Origin: Hyphomonadaceae bacterium BRH_c29
Lineage (GTDB): Bacteria > Pseudomonadota > Alphaproteobacteria > Caulobacterales > Hyphomonadaceae
DNA length: 60,531 nucleotides
NCBI GenBank assembly: GCA_000961695.1
Contig: LADW01000095.1
Span: 1-60,531, forward strand
Reading direction: 5' to 3'
Below the pieces are notes generated by a model that did no database searches, was not told where the DNA came from, and saw only the letters and a list, made by a program, of their open reading frames with translations. Positions 38,189 through 46,760 of this stretch are shown piece by piece (the first letter of the stretch is position 1; each line of letters opens with the position of its first letter). Both the position numbers and the translations under genes were made by a program.

Positions 38189-38217
38189 TTGACAAACATG
38201 TTTACATTACATGTTAT
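38189..38217 (+). promoter_or_regulatory. Promoter with embedded palindromic operator for the MarR-GNAT gene
   Basis: TTGACA (38189-38194) and TGTTAT (38212-38217) are 17 bases apart. Between them AACATGT-N7-ACATGTT (38195-38215) is a perfect 7-7-7 dyad that fills the spacer and enters the -10. A bound MarR dimer would exclude RNA polymerase. Confidence 0.8.
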
Positions 38218-38245
38218 ATATCTCGTAAATTTCATGGAGATGAGC

Positions 38246-39235
38246 ATGACACGCGACGTCCTCGCCGAGATGGGGCCGCTCGCCCTTGGTAGCCGGTTGA
38301 AGCGGCTGGCCGAGCGGATGCAGGCGGATGCAACGCGTGTGTTTGCCGACCGCGGCCTGCCCATCCAGGGAACGCACTTTCCCTTGCTCGCTGCGCTCAC
38401 AACCTATGGCCCGCTCAGCGTGAGCGAAGCCGTCGAGGCCGTCGGCATCAGCCAGCCGGCCGTCACCCGTATCCACAATGCCCTGCAGAAGCTTGGCCTC
38501 ACCACCGTCGCGCCTGTGGAGGGCGACAGCCGCCAGAAGCAGATCCGCCTGACACCGGAGGGCGAAGCGCTCGTCGGTGAGCTGAAGCGCGATCTCTGGC
38601 CCCATGTGCGTAGCGCCGCCCAGCAGCTATGCGAGGGCCCGGATGCCGATCTCCTGACTCAAATCGGACGGATCGAGGACGCCCTGCAGACGCGCTCCCT
38701 GCATGACCGGATCTGCGATGCGGAAACCGCCGCCTCCGGTCAGCCATCCTTGCGCCTCGTTGAATACGACGACCGCCTCGCGCCCGAATTCGACGCCATC
38801 ACCCGCGAATGGGTGGAAGACATGTTCGTGCTGGAAAAGAAGGACATCGAGATCATCGAGCATCCGCGCGAAATGATCATCGACCGGGGCGGCGTGATCC
38901 TGTTCGTGGAAGCAGCAGACCTCGGCATCATCGGCACCTGTGCCCTGATGCCGGTGGATGGGGAGGCGTTTGAGCTGACCAAGATGGTTGTCCGCGCCAG
39001 CGCCCGCGGGCTGAAAGCCGGCGACTTCCTCCTGCAACGGACCATCGAGCGCGCCCGGCAGATGCCGATAGGGTCTCTGTTCCTACTGACAAATAAGAAA
39101 TGCGAAGCGGCCATCCATCTCTATGAGAAGGCGGGCTTCATCCATGACGCAGAGATCATGGAGCAATACGGCAAGCGCTATGCGCGCTGCGATGTCGCCA
39201 TGTCATTTGATATGTCGAGGCCGCCCCAGGACTGA
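38246..39235 (+). CDS. MarR-type regulator fused to a GNAT acetyltransferase
   Basis: The 329-residue protein has two parts. Residues ~1-150 are a MarR winged helix (LSVSEAVEAVGISQPAVTRIHNALQKLGLTTVAPVEGDSRQKQIRLTPEG). Residues ~170-325 are a GNAT fold (IIGTCALMPVDGEAFELTKMVVRASARGLKAGDFLLQRTIERAR, then AIHLYEKAGFIHD). Such fusions probably sense or acetylate a small molecule or protein while controlling transcription. I chose the third ATG (38246) because GGAG lies six bases upstream; in-frame ATGs stand at 38234 and 38240. It has a strong promoter with an internal dyad, implying autorepression. Confidence 0.85.
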   Translation: MTRDVLAEMGPLALGSRLKRLAERMQADATRVFADRGLPIQGTHFPLLAALTTYGPLSVSEAVEAVGISQPAVTRIHNALQKLGLTTVAPVEGDSRQKQIRLTPEGEALVGELKRDLWPHVRSAAQQLCEGPDADLLTQIGRIEDALQTRSLHDRICDAETAASGQPSLRLVEYDDRLAPEFDAITREWVEDMFVLEKKDIEIIEHPREMIIDRGGVILFVEAADLGIIGTCALMPVDGEAFELTKMVVRASARGLKAGDFLLQRTIERARQMPIGSLFLLTNKKCEAAIHLYEKAGFIHDAEIMEQYGKRYARCDVAMSFDMSRPPQD

Positions 39236-39244
39236 GGCGGCCTC
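39217..39244. terminator. Hairpin between convergent genes, possible bidirectional terminator
   Basis: GAGGCCGCC and GGCGGCCTC form a perfect 9-bp stem with a 10-base loop. It overlaps the stop codon of the MarR-GNAT gene. No T-run follows on either strand, so intrinsic termination is uncertain. Confidence 0.4.
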
Positions 39245-39262
39245 TCAAGACTGTTGCTGAAA

Positions 39263-40732
39263 TCAACTCGCTTCGCGTTCGCGCACGTCGAGATCGTATT
39301 CACGAACTTTGCGATAGAGGGTCGAGCGACCGATGCCGAGACGGCGGGACACTTCGCTCATATGGCCCTGATAATAGTCAATCGCATACTGGAGGATATC
39401 GCGTTCGATGTCCTGCAGCGGGCGAAGCTCGCCATCCGGATCCATGATCGGGACAGGCCCGTCGCCTGCGACCATGGCATTGGCCGGAACCGGCAGGGCC
39501 GCGCCCGGTGCATCTGCCACGGCCGGGGCCGCTGGCAGGCTCTCAAGGTCTGGCATCTGGCCGGAAATCTGCGGAAAGTCCTGCGGGCGCAGCTGGTCAC
39601 CTTCGCAAAGCACCACTGCACGGAAGACAGCATTTTCGAGCTGACGGACGTTACCCGGCCAGTCGAACGCATACAGCATCTTCATCGTGTCGTCGGCCAC
39701 GTTGGTCACTTTCGCGCCTTCGCTGGCATTGAAGCGACCGACAAAGTGCTCCACCAGGGCCGGAATATCGTCGCGGCGTTCACGCAGGCTCGGCATATCT
39801 ATCGGATACACATTGAGGCGATAGAACAGGTCTTCGCGGAATGTGCCATCGGCAACTTGCTGGGCTAGGTCACGATTGGTGGCCGAGATGATGCGCACGT
39901 CCACCTTGGTCGGGCGGCGGGAGCCAACGGCGTCCACTTCTCCTTCCTGCAGAGCACGGAGCAATTTCACCTGCGCGTCCAGCGGAAGTTCACCCACCTC
40001 ATCGAGGAACAGCGTACCACCATCGGCTTCGACAAACTTGCCGAGCGCCTTGGAGACGGCACCCGTGAAGGCACCCTTCTCGTGGCCGAACAGGATCGAT
40101 TCAACAAGGTTTTCCGGAATGGCACCGCAGTTGACGGTCACGAACGGTTTACCGGCGCGGGTCGAGGCACCCTGGATGCAGCGGGCAACCACTTCCTTAC
40201 CAACACCGCTTTCTCCGAGGATCAGCACAGGGATGTCAGACGCTGCCGCGCGCTCTGCCAGGCGAACCACCTGACGCATCGGCGCTGCCGAGGCGATCAT
40301 GTCGTCGAACGCCATGCCGCCTTCAGCCTTGCGGGCAAGACGTTTCACTTCGCCAGTCAGCGACTGCATCTTCAGGGCGTTCCGGATGCTGACAACAACG
40401 CGCTCCGGATTGGCCGGCTTCACGATGAAATCGACAGCCCCGCCGCGCATGGACTGAACGATCGTATCAATTCCGCTGGTTGCGGTCAGCATGATGACCG
40501 GAAGGTCTGCGCGTTTGGCGGCAAGACGCTCCAGCGTTTCCATCCCTGACAGGCCCGGCATGGTCAGGTCCAGCAGGACGACATCGATGCCATCCTTCGG
40601 ATCGGCCGCCACCGCAATGCCCGTCTCACCATCAGGGGCGGTGCGGCAAGCAAAGCCAGCCTTCTCCACTGCCGCCTGCAGCAACCGGCGCTGCGTCGGA
40701 TCGTCATCGATAACGAGGACCGTTTTTGCCAT
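39263..40732 (-). CDS. Sigma-54-dependent response regulator, NtrC/TacA-like
   Basis: The 489-residue protein has three domains. The receiver has the acidic pocket Asp9-Asp11, phosphoacceptor Asp55 in LLDLTMPG, and Lys in VKPANPER. The AAA+ sigma-54 activator domain has GESGVGKE at 173-180, the GAFTGA loop at 220-225, GGTLFLDEVGELPL and FYRLNVYPIDMPSLRERRDDIP. A C-terminal Fis-type HTH (MSEVSRRLGIGRSTLYRKV) completes it. It closely resembles TacA of Caulobacter, which drives stalk and polar genes. No histidine kinase is adjacent. Confidence 0.88.
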   Translation of the reverse strand: MAKTVLVIDDDPTQRRLLQAAVEKAGFACRTAPDGETGIAVAADPKDGIDVVLLDLTMPGLSGMETLERLAAKRADLPVIMLTATSGIDTIVQSMRGGAVDFIVKPANPERVVVSIRNALKMQSLTGEVKRLARKAEGGMAFDDMIASAAPMRQVVRLAERAAASDIPVLILGESGVGKEVVARCIQGASTRAGKPFVTVNCGAIPENLVESILFGHEKGAFTGAVSKALGKFVEADGGTLFLDEVGELPLDAQVKLLRALQEGEVDAVGSRRPTKVDVRIISATNRDLAQQVADGTFREDLFYRLNVYPIDMPSLRERRDDIPALVEHFVGRFNASEGAKVTNVADDTMKMLYAFDWPGNVRQLENAVFRAVVLCEGDQLRPQDFPQISGQMPDLESLPAAPAVADAPGAALPVPANAMVAGDGPVPIMDPDGELRPLQDIERDILQYAIDYYQGHMSEVSRRLGIGRSTLYRKVREYDLDVREREAS

Positions 40733-41308
40733 GATTCATCACCCTGTTGGTCACCGCCCGGGTCTTGGCGCCCGGTCCGGCAAGATCTTGTTGGTCAATC
40801 CGGCACACTTGCGTGCCACATCGCTACGGCCCGTTCTGACACAAGGGGATGGAATTACGGTTGAAGGAATAGATGAAATTTTCCGGATCGGCACGTTTTT
40901 CAAACCAGCGGTTTAAGCTGATTTCGGAACATGTCGCCGCCGGAAGCAGGCATGCGCCCGGCTCCACGGAATACCGCAACTTCAAACTGATTCTCAAAAT
41001 CGAGCGCTTTGGAGAGCGACCGATGCCTCAATCAAGGCGCGTAAGAAAAAAAAGCTAAGTGAAAAAAAATTCGCTCGCTCGATCTGGCAACTTTCCGGTT
41101 GAGCTTTTTCCATCGCTGAGCCTGTTGCACCTGCAAACAATCTGCACCATTAGTGCCACAAGGAAGTCGCCGCTCACGCGTCGGTCTGCAATCTGTAACG
41201 TCAATTCTTCTCGCAGTTTCCTATTGCGGACCCGTGAGCGCCTGATATTCAGGGTCGCGGATTGCCAAAGGGATGCAGTGTTTGGTGGCCAATCCAGGAA
41301 GCGATCTC
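40733..41308. other. Intergenic region between the TacA-like gene and nepR
   Basis: About 575 bases without a gene I can support. Short open frames exist, but their composition is not protein-like. Both flanking genes read outward, so promoters of both should lie here. I did not find a clear GGAAC...CGTT (EcfG-type) promoter before nepR. Confidence 0.4.
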
Positions 41309-41500
41309 ATGAAGGATAAGCCTCAGGACAAAGAGCTGGGCCGCCCCCATCCGGAACTGCACGCCGATGGCGCGTCGCAGGCGCTGAGCGCTGCGCTTCA
41401 AAAAACGTTCGAGTCACTCCTTGAGGAGCCGGTTCCCGAGAAATTCCAAAGCCTGATCGCGAAAATCCGCGAAGCAGAAGCCAAAAAATCTCAGGGATAA
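41309..41500 (+). CDS. nepR: NepR-like anti-sigma factor
   Basis: The 63-residue protein contains ALQKTFESLLEEPVPEKFQSLIAKIREAE. This matches the NepR pattern: a first helix, the EPVP(D/E)(K/R)F hinge and a second helix. In Alphaproteobacteria, NepR holds the general-stress sigma factor EcfG until phosphorylated PhyR displaces it. I chose ATG 41309 because AGGAAG lies upstream at a good distance. Usually nepR sits with ecfG and phyR; neither is in this window. Confidence 0.75.
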   Translation: MKDKPQDKELGRPHPELHADGASQALSAALQKTFESLLEEPVPEKFQSLIAKIREAEAKKSQG

Positions 41501-41528
41501 AAGCAGGGCTTTCGCTGTCGCCTTCGGC

Positions 41529-42611
41529 TCAGATACCGGCATTCTGCTCCAGCCAGAGCATGAACGGCACGAGATCCATCCCTTCCCGTGCAATCCAGTC
41601 CGGATCGTAGCACGTGTCCAGATAGCGCTCACCACTGTCACATATCAGCGTCGCCACAGAGCCTGCCTGGCCCGCCAACCGCATCTCTTCCATCAATTGC
41701 AGGGCCGACCAGACATTTGTTCCGGTTGATCCGCCACATTTGCGCCCGAGCACTTTCTCCAGCCAGTGAACAGTCGCAATCGAGGCGGCATCCGGCACCT
41801 GCATCATCCGGTCAATCACACGCGGCTGGAAGGACGCCTCCACGCGGGGACGTCCGATCCCTTCGATCCGCGACTTCTTCTGGATACGGATCGAGGCATC
41901 GCCTGTGCGGTAATAGTCGTAGAAGACCGAATTTTCCGGATCCGCCACGCAAAGCTGTGTCTTCGCCGCAAGGTCACAGCGGTATCGGATATAGCGCCCG
42001 ATCGTGGCCGAAGTGCCACCGGTGCCGGCGCTCATCACCACCCAGTCAGGGATCGCATGATCTTCCAGGGCCAGCTGAGCAAACAGGCTGTCGGCGATGG
42101 AATTGTTGCCGCGCCAGTCGGTCACGCGCTCGGCATAGGTGAACTGGTCCATGAAATGGCCGCCAAGTTCGCAGGCAATGCGCTCGGCTTCGGCATAGAT
42201 CTCGCCGGGCTCCACTTCGTGCGGTTCACCGCCATAGAAAGTGATCTTCTCGATCTTGCTGGGCGCGGTACCCTTCGGCATCACGGCAATGAAGCGCAGG
42301 CCCAGAAGGCGCGCGAAATAGGCTTCCGACACCGCCGTCGATCCGGACGAACATTCGACGATCACCGAGTCCGGCCCGATATGGCCATTGCAGAGGCCGT
42401 AGAGATAGAGCGAGCGGGCGAGCCGGTGCTTCAGGCTGCCGGACGGATGGATCGACTCATCCTTCAGGTAGAGCGTCTGGTCCGGAAAGCCCGGCAGGTC
42501 TACCTTGATCAGGTGGGTGTCAGCTGAGCGGTTGAAGTCTGCATTGATCTTCTGCACCGCCTCACGCACCCAGACGCGATCCGTCACCGCCACCGAACAG
42601 CATATCGCCAT
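41529..42611 (-). CDS. PLP-dependent cysteine synthase/desulfhydrase-like enzyme (Cds1-like)
   Basis: The 360-residue fold-type II PLP protein has the Schiff-base Lys61 in HPSGSLKHRLARSL, ECSSGSTAVSEAYFARLLGL, and the phosphate-binding SAGTGGTSATIGRY. Its N-terminus WVREAVQKINADFNRSADTHL and C-terminus GTNVWSALQLMEEM...ICDSGERYLDTCYDPDWI resemble the mycobacterial L-cysteine desulfhydrase Cds1 group more than CysK. It would make or break down cysteine with release of sulfide. Start 42611 is preceded by GAGGAGG. It is followed by no gene on its strand; upstream lies an EamA transporter in the same direction. Confidence 0.8.
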   Translation of the reverse strand: MAICCSVAVTDRVWVREAVQKINADFNRSADTHLIKVDLPGFPDQTLYLKDESIHPSGSLKHRLARSLYLYGLCNGHIGPDSVIVECSSGSTAVSEAYFARLLGLRFIAVMPKGTAPSKIEKITFYGGEPHEVEPGEIYAEAERIACELGGHFMDQFTYAERVTDWRGNNSIADSLFAQLALEDHAIPDWVVMSAGTGGTSATIGRYIRYRCDLAAKTQLCVADPENSVFYDYYRTGDASIRIQKKSRIEGIGRPRVEASFQPRVIDRMMQVPDAASIATVHWLEKVLGRKCGGSTGTNVWSALQLMEEMRLAGQAGSVATLICDSGERYLDTCYDPDWIAREGMDLVPFMLWLEQNAGI

Positions 42612-42641
42612 GCCTGCCTCCTCAATTCCGAACACTGCCCC

Positions 42642-43538
42642 TCAGTGCGCCAAAAGCACCAGCGCGACAACACCGGCTGCCACAAGCAAAACACCTGCAA
42701 TTTCCCGCCGTGTGACCCGTTCCTTGAAAAACAGGATCGAGACCGCGAGCGTGAAGATCACCTCCACCTGCCCCAGAGCCCGGACATGCGCAGCATTTTC
42801 CAGGGTGAAGGCTGTAAACCATCCGAGCGAACCGAGCATGCCGGTGATCCCGACCAGCCCCGCCACACGCCACGCCTTCAGGAGCCGCGCCACTTCGCCC
42901 CGCTCCCGCAAGGCCAGCCAGCCCAGAATGGCCAGCGCCTGAAACGTGGTGACAAAGGCCAACGTTGCCGAGGCGCGCAGCAGGACAGAGCCCTCCGGCA
43001 GAGACAGCGACGCGCCGCGATAGGCGACCGCCGACAGGCCGAAGAACCCGCCAGACAAAACGCCGATCCAGACCTTGCTATCGAGCTTCCAGCGCGCGCC
43101 CGGCGCGGGCCGGGGCACGGACACGAGGATCACGCCCAACAGGCTGATCAGGATCGCGACGCCCGCCCCAAGCGAAAGACTGTCCCCCAGCAGCACGATG
43201 CCGAACAGCGCCGTCTGCAAGGGCTCGGTCTTGGTAAAGGCCGTCGCCACCGCAAAATTGGCGTAGGAGAACAAATGGATCAGCAGACCCGTGGCGAGGA
43301 TCTGCGCGAGCCCGCCAACCATTCCATATGCAAAGAAGGCCCCCGGCGCGGCCCCAACGCCCTGCCCGGTCCCGCCCGACAGCACGGCGAACAACAGTAC
43401 GGCCAGCGGCGCGGCATAGACGAACCGGCTGGCTGTCGCACCCCAGGTGCTGAGGCGGCCTTTGAGGGATTTCTGCAGGGCATTGCGCAGGTTCTGAGAG
43501 AACGCAGCCGCAATGGTTACCGGGATCCACAGCTCCAT
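42642..43538 (-). CDS. EamA/DMT-family transporter
   Basis: The 298-residue protein has about ten hydrophobic segments in two similar halves. Segments such as TRFVYAAPLAVLLF-type starts, FSYANFAVATAFTKTEPLQTALFGIVLLGDSL and VRALGQVEVIFTLAVSILFFKERVTRREIAGVLLVAAGVVAL are typical of the EamA repeats of drug/metabolite transporters. Start 43538 has AAGAGG upstream. It ends about 30 bases before the Cds1-like gene, so the two may be co-transcribed, and export of a cysteine-related metabolite is conceivable. Confidence 0.82.
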   Translation of the reverse strand: MELWIPVTIAAAFSQNLRNALQKSLKGRLSTWGATASRFVYAAPLAVLLFAVLSGGTGQGVGAAPGAFFAYGMVGGLAQILATGLLIHLFSYANFAVATAFTKTEPLQTALFGIVLLGDSLSLGAGVAILISLLGVILVSVPRPAPGARWKLDSKVWIGVLSGGFFGLSAVAYRGASLSLPEGSVLLRASATLAFVTTFQALAILGWLALRERGEVARLLKAWRVAGLVGITGMLGSLGWFTAFTLENAAHVRALGQVEVIFTLAVSILFFKERVTRREIAGVLLVAAGVVALVLLAH

Positions 43539-43618
43539 GGCGAGGGCCTCTTCAGCATACAGTACACCCGCCCCTGCGCGCGAGGCGCAGGAGAGACTGA
43601 GCAAATGTCAGGAAAGGA

Positions 43619-45157
43619 TCAGGCGGCGTTCTGGCGCTTGGCCTTGCGGTTCTCAAGCTTGTTGACTGCGTGGAGGTAGGCTTTCGCACTCGCCACCAGC
43701 GTGTCCGGATCAGACGCCCGGCCCGTCGCCATGAACCCATCGGCATCATTCAGACGCACGGAGACTGTTGCCTGCGCATCCGTGCCGCCGGTCACCGCGT
43801 GCACCTGGTAGAGATCCAGCGAACCGCTGTGCGGGATCAGGGACTTGATCGCATTGAACACCGCATCCACCGGGCCATTGCCGCGGGCGATCGCGAATTT
43901 TTCCTCACCCTCCAGCACGAGATCAATTTCAGCCGTCTGCGGACCATCCGTCCCTGCGACGACGCGCAGCCGTTTGAACATGGCACGCTCGCCATCTTCG
44001 GCCAGCTGATCGTCGACCAAGGCTACAATGTCATCATCGAAGACGTGCTTTTTCTTGTCGGCCAACGCCTTGAAGCGTTTGAACGCATCGTTCAGCGCGT
44101 CCTGCTCCAGCGTGTAGCCGAGCGATTCCAGCTTGTCACGGAAAGCATGACGCCCCGACAGCTTGCCCATGACCAGAGAGGTCTTGGCGACGCCGACATC
44201 TTCCGGCTTCATGATCTCATACGTCTCGGAATTCTTCAGCATGCCATCCTGGTGGATGCCGCTTTCATGCGCGAAGGCGTTCTTGCCGACGATGGCCTTG
44301 TTGTACTGGACCGGGAAGCCCGTGATACGGCTCAGCATGGCCGAGGCGCGCGAGAGGTATTCGCTCTTCACGCCCGTTGTGTAGGGCAGCGTATCGTGAC
44401 GCACACGCAGGGCCATGACCACTTCTTCCAGTGCGGCATTGCCGGCCCGCTCGCCGAGGCCATTGATGGCGCATTCCACCTGACGCGCGCCATTGGCGAT
44501 CGCGCTGATGGAGTTCGCGACAGCGAGGCCCAGATCATTGTGACAGTGCGCCGACCAGATCGCCTTGTCGGAATTGGCGACATTCGCGATCAGGCGGCGG
44601 AACAGCGCGCCATATTCTTCCGGGTGGGAATAACCGACCGTGTCCGGAATGTTGATCGTGGTCGCGCCGCTCTGGATCGCGACGTCGACGCATTTGCACA
44701 GGAAGTCGAAATCAGTGCGGGTCGCATCCTCGGCGCTCCACTCAACATCGTCGACCAGGTTGCGAGCCTGGGCCACCGAACGCCCGACCGCTTCCAGCAC
44801 AGCATTCGGGCCCATCTGAAGCTTGTGCTTCATGTGCACCGGGCTGGTGGAGATGAACGTATGGATGCGCGGGCGCGCGGCATTGCGCACGGCTTCGCCG
44901 CAACGCTCGATATCCTTCTCGGTCGAGCGCGCGAGACCGCAGATGATGGCGTTCTTGGACTGTTTCGCGATCTGGCTGACGGCAGCGAAGTCGCCCTCGG
45001 AGGAGGCCGGGAAGCCGGCTTCGATGACATCGACGCCCATTTCTTCCATCAGACCGGCGAGTTCGAGTTTCTCGCCATGGGTCATGGACGCGCCGGGCGA
45101 TTGTTCGCCGTCACGCAAGGTGGTGTCAAAAATGCGGATATGGTCGGATTTGGTCAT
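43619..45157 (-). CDS. leuA: 2-isopropylmalate synthase LeuA
   Basis: The 512-residue protein has the HMGL-like barrel with IFDTTLRDGEQSPGASM (catalytic Arg and metal Asp), SAHCHNDLGLAVANS (metal His pair), and NGLGERAGNAALEEVVMAL. A C-terminal LeuA allosteric domain with LDLYQVHAVTGGTDAQATVSVRL follows. It condenses acetyl-CoA with 2-ketoisovalerate, the first leucine-specific step, and is usually inhibited by leucine. It appears monocistronic. A 17-codon frame overlaps its start, but with a single Leu codon it is not a classic leader. Confidence 0.95.
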   Translation of the reverse strand: MTKSDHIRIFDTTLRDGEQSPGASMTHGEKLELAGLMEEMGVDVIEAGFPASSEGDFAAVSQIAKQSKNAIICGLARSTEKDIERCGEAVRNAARPRIHTFISTSPVHMKHKLQMGPNAVLEAVGRSVAQARNLVDDVEWSAEDATRTDFDFLCKCVDVAIQSGATTINIPDTVGYSHPEEYGALFRRLIANVANSDKAIWSAHCHNDLGLAVANSISAIANGARQVECAINGLGERAGNAALEEVVMALRVRHDTLPYTTGVKSEYLSRASAMLSRITGFPVQYNKAIVGKNAFAHESGIHQDGMLKNSETYEIMKPEDVGVAKTSLVMGKLSGRHAFRDKLESLGYTLEQDALNDAFKRFKALADKKKHVFDDDIVALVDDQLAEDGERAMFKRLRVVAGTDGPQTAEIDLVLEGEEKFAIARGNGPVDAVFNAIKSLIPHSGSLDLYQVHAVTGGTDAQATVSVRLNDADGFMATGRASDPDTLVASAKAYLHAVNKLENRKAKRQNAA

Positions 45158-45307
45158 GGCAGGCGGCCTGAATTTGGGGGAATTTCGGGAAAGGGTTTGC
45201 GGAACATCCCCTGACCGTGCGCCTGCCCCCGATCAGTGCGGAGCAGCCGGCACCGGCCAGGGGCCGGTAAGAAGAAGGAGAAGGGGCAAATTCTTGCGCA
45301 TGTCCGG

Positions 45308-46060
45308 TTAATCAGGCAGCTGTTCCGGATTGTCAACCGGATTTGCACCAATCAGCGAAACAGATTGCCCCGTTTTCTCTACTCTCCGGCGAACCCAGAT
45401 CGCGATGGCAACATAAATCCCGACCGCCGCCAGCCCGGCGAGGATCGCCGTCCCCGGATTGCCCCGCAGCGCCGCCATCAGGCTGCGCCCGGCAAACGCG
45501 ATCAGGACGATCTTCGGCAGCGAGCCGAGCCCCATGCCCGCCCAGAAGGGCAGAAAGCGCGCATGGCTGACCCCGAAGGCCATGTTGACCAACAAAAGCG
45601 GCCCGGTCGGCACGTTGCGCACCACGGCGCTCGCCACGAACGCATTGCGTCCGATGATCCCGGCCAGCTTGTTCGCTGATTTTCCCGCATAGCGCCGGAA
45701 GGCTTTTTCCCCGGTGAGGCGGCCGACATAGAATGTGATCGCGCCGGACACCATGGTCGCGATCCAGGAATAGGATGCGCCATACCACGGCCCGAACACG
45801 GCGACCGCCGCAGCGATCAGCGCGAATTGCGGCACACCCAGAAAGGCCGAAACACAGAAGACCAGGATCAGTGCCGGCAAGCCCCACGGACTGTCGGCCA
45901 TGCCGTCCATCCAGGCCGTCATCGCCTCACCGCTCGGCAGGACGCCCAGCTTGCCCAACCCGAACACGAGCAGCACAAGTACGAGCATCGCCCCGCCCAG
46001 CAACATGGCCCGGCGAGGCGTCGTATCCGTACCTTGAGGCGTGGAACCGGTCTCGTTCAT
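45308..46060 (-). CDS. TVP38/TMEM64 (VTT/DedA-like) membrane protein
   Basis: The 250-residue membrane protein has the VTT-domain core FCVSAFLGVPQFALIAAAVAVFGPWYGASYSWIATMVSGAITFYVGR. The segment VVRNVPTGPLLLVNMAFGVSHARFLPFWAGMGLGSLPKI follows. This superfamily includes DedA-type lipid scramblases and transporters; the function of this member is not known. I chose ATG 46060 (MNETGSTPQG). Confidence 0.8.
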   Translation of the reverse strand: MNETGSTPQGTDTTPRRAMLLGGAMLVLVLLVFGLGKLGVLPSGEAMTAWMDGMADSPWGLPALILVFCVSAFLGVPQFALIAAAVAVFGPWYGASYSWIATMVSGAITFYVGRLTGEKAFRRYAGKSANKLAGIIGRNAFVASAVVRNVPTGPLLLVNMAFGVSHARFLPFWAGMGLGSLPKIVLIAFAGRSLMAALRGNPGTAILAGLAAVGIYVAIAIWVRRRVEKTGQSVSLIGANPVDNPEQLPD

Positions 46061-46175
46061 GCGCGCAGCGTTTGATCCCCCCACGCCGCCCCGTCAAGCG
46101 CTCGAAGGCGGGAAAACTGGTGTTCAAATCTTGGCGTGGTCAGTTTGCACCAACGGTCGCAAGCCGGGCCTTGCA

Positions 46176-46637
46176 TCACTCTCCGGCAAGGGACTGTTGC
46201 CGGTGCCTTACGGCAAGCTCGACGATGACCGTCGCCAGGCCATGGCCTGCCATGCCGACCGTCCACCAGATCATCGGCCAGAGCATAACGAACGTTCTGC
46301 CTCCGATGCCGAGGCTGATGCCGATGAACAGGATCATCCCGAACACATAACTCGCCAGGGAGATGAAGAAGCCGAGCCGCATCCCGGCCAGCAGTTTGGC
46401 ATCCTTGCGCCGCACGATCTTCTCGGCTTCAGTTTCCGGGTCGACCGCCAGGGCCATGACATCGACATTGAAGGCCGCTGCCAGTGCTGTCATGGTTTCG
46501 CGCGAGGCGGGCTCGCCCTTTTCGATCCGCTGCACGGTGCGCAGGCCGATCCCGGCGAGATCCGCCAGATGTTCCTGCGACCAGTGACGCTCCTCGCGCC
46601 AGCGTTTGATCTTGGCGGCGTCGGCGGTGAATTGCAT
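46176..46637 (-). CDS. XRE-family HTH protein with two membrane helices
   Basis: The 153-residue protein has an N-terminal Cro/CI-type HTH (IKRWREERHWSQEHLADLAGIGLRTVQRIEKGEPASRETMTALAAAFNVDV). A hydrophobic C-terminal half follows, with two likely helices (AGMRLGFFISLASYVFGMILFIGISLGIG and VMLWPMIWWTVGMAGHGLATVIVEL), resembling the 2TM domain. A membrane-tethered regulator is plausible; its targets are unknown. It lies between the VTT gene and the flavoprotein gene, all leftward but with gaps over 100 bases. Confidence 0.82.
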   Translation of the reverse strand: MQFTADAAKIKRWREERHWSQEHLADLAGIGLRTVQRIEKGEPASRETMTALAAAFNVDVMALAVDPETEAEKIVRRKDAKLLAGMRLGFFISLASYVFGMILFIGISLGIGGRTFVMLWPMIWWTVGMAGHGLATVIVELAVRHRQQSLAGE

Positions 46638-46760
46638 GGCAGTCTCCTTTGTATGGCCAGCTTAGTGCCTCCAAAGCAAAAGGGAAATTTCGCCAGCGCA
46701 CCACGCCATCATGACGCCACGAGGCCGCCAGCACCCCGCCATGGGGCCGCCAGATGGGGC

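Noticed and set aside
40873..41058. A 61-codon frame between the TacA-like gene and nepR
   Set aside because: No family resemblance and no convincing ribosome-binding site.
45154..45207. A 17-codon frame overlapping the leuA start as a possible leader peptide
   Set aside because: It contains a single Leu codon and no terminator/antiterminator pair could be drawn, so it does not look like a leucine attenuator.
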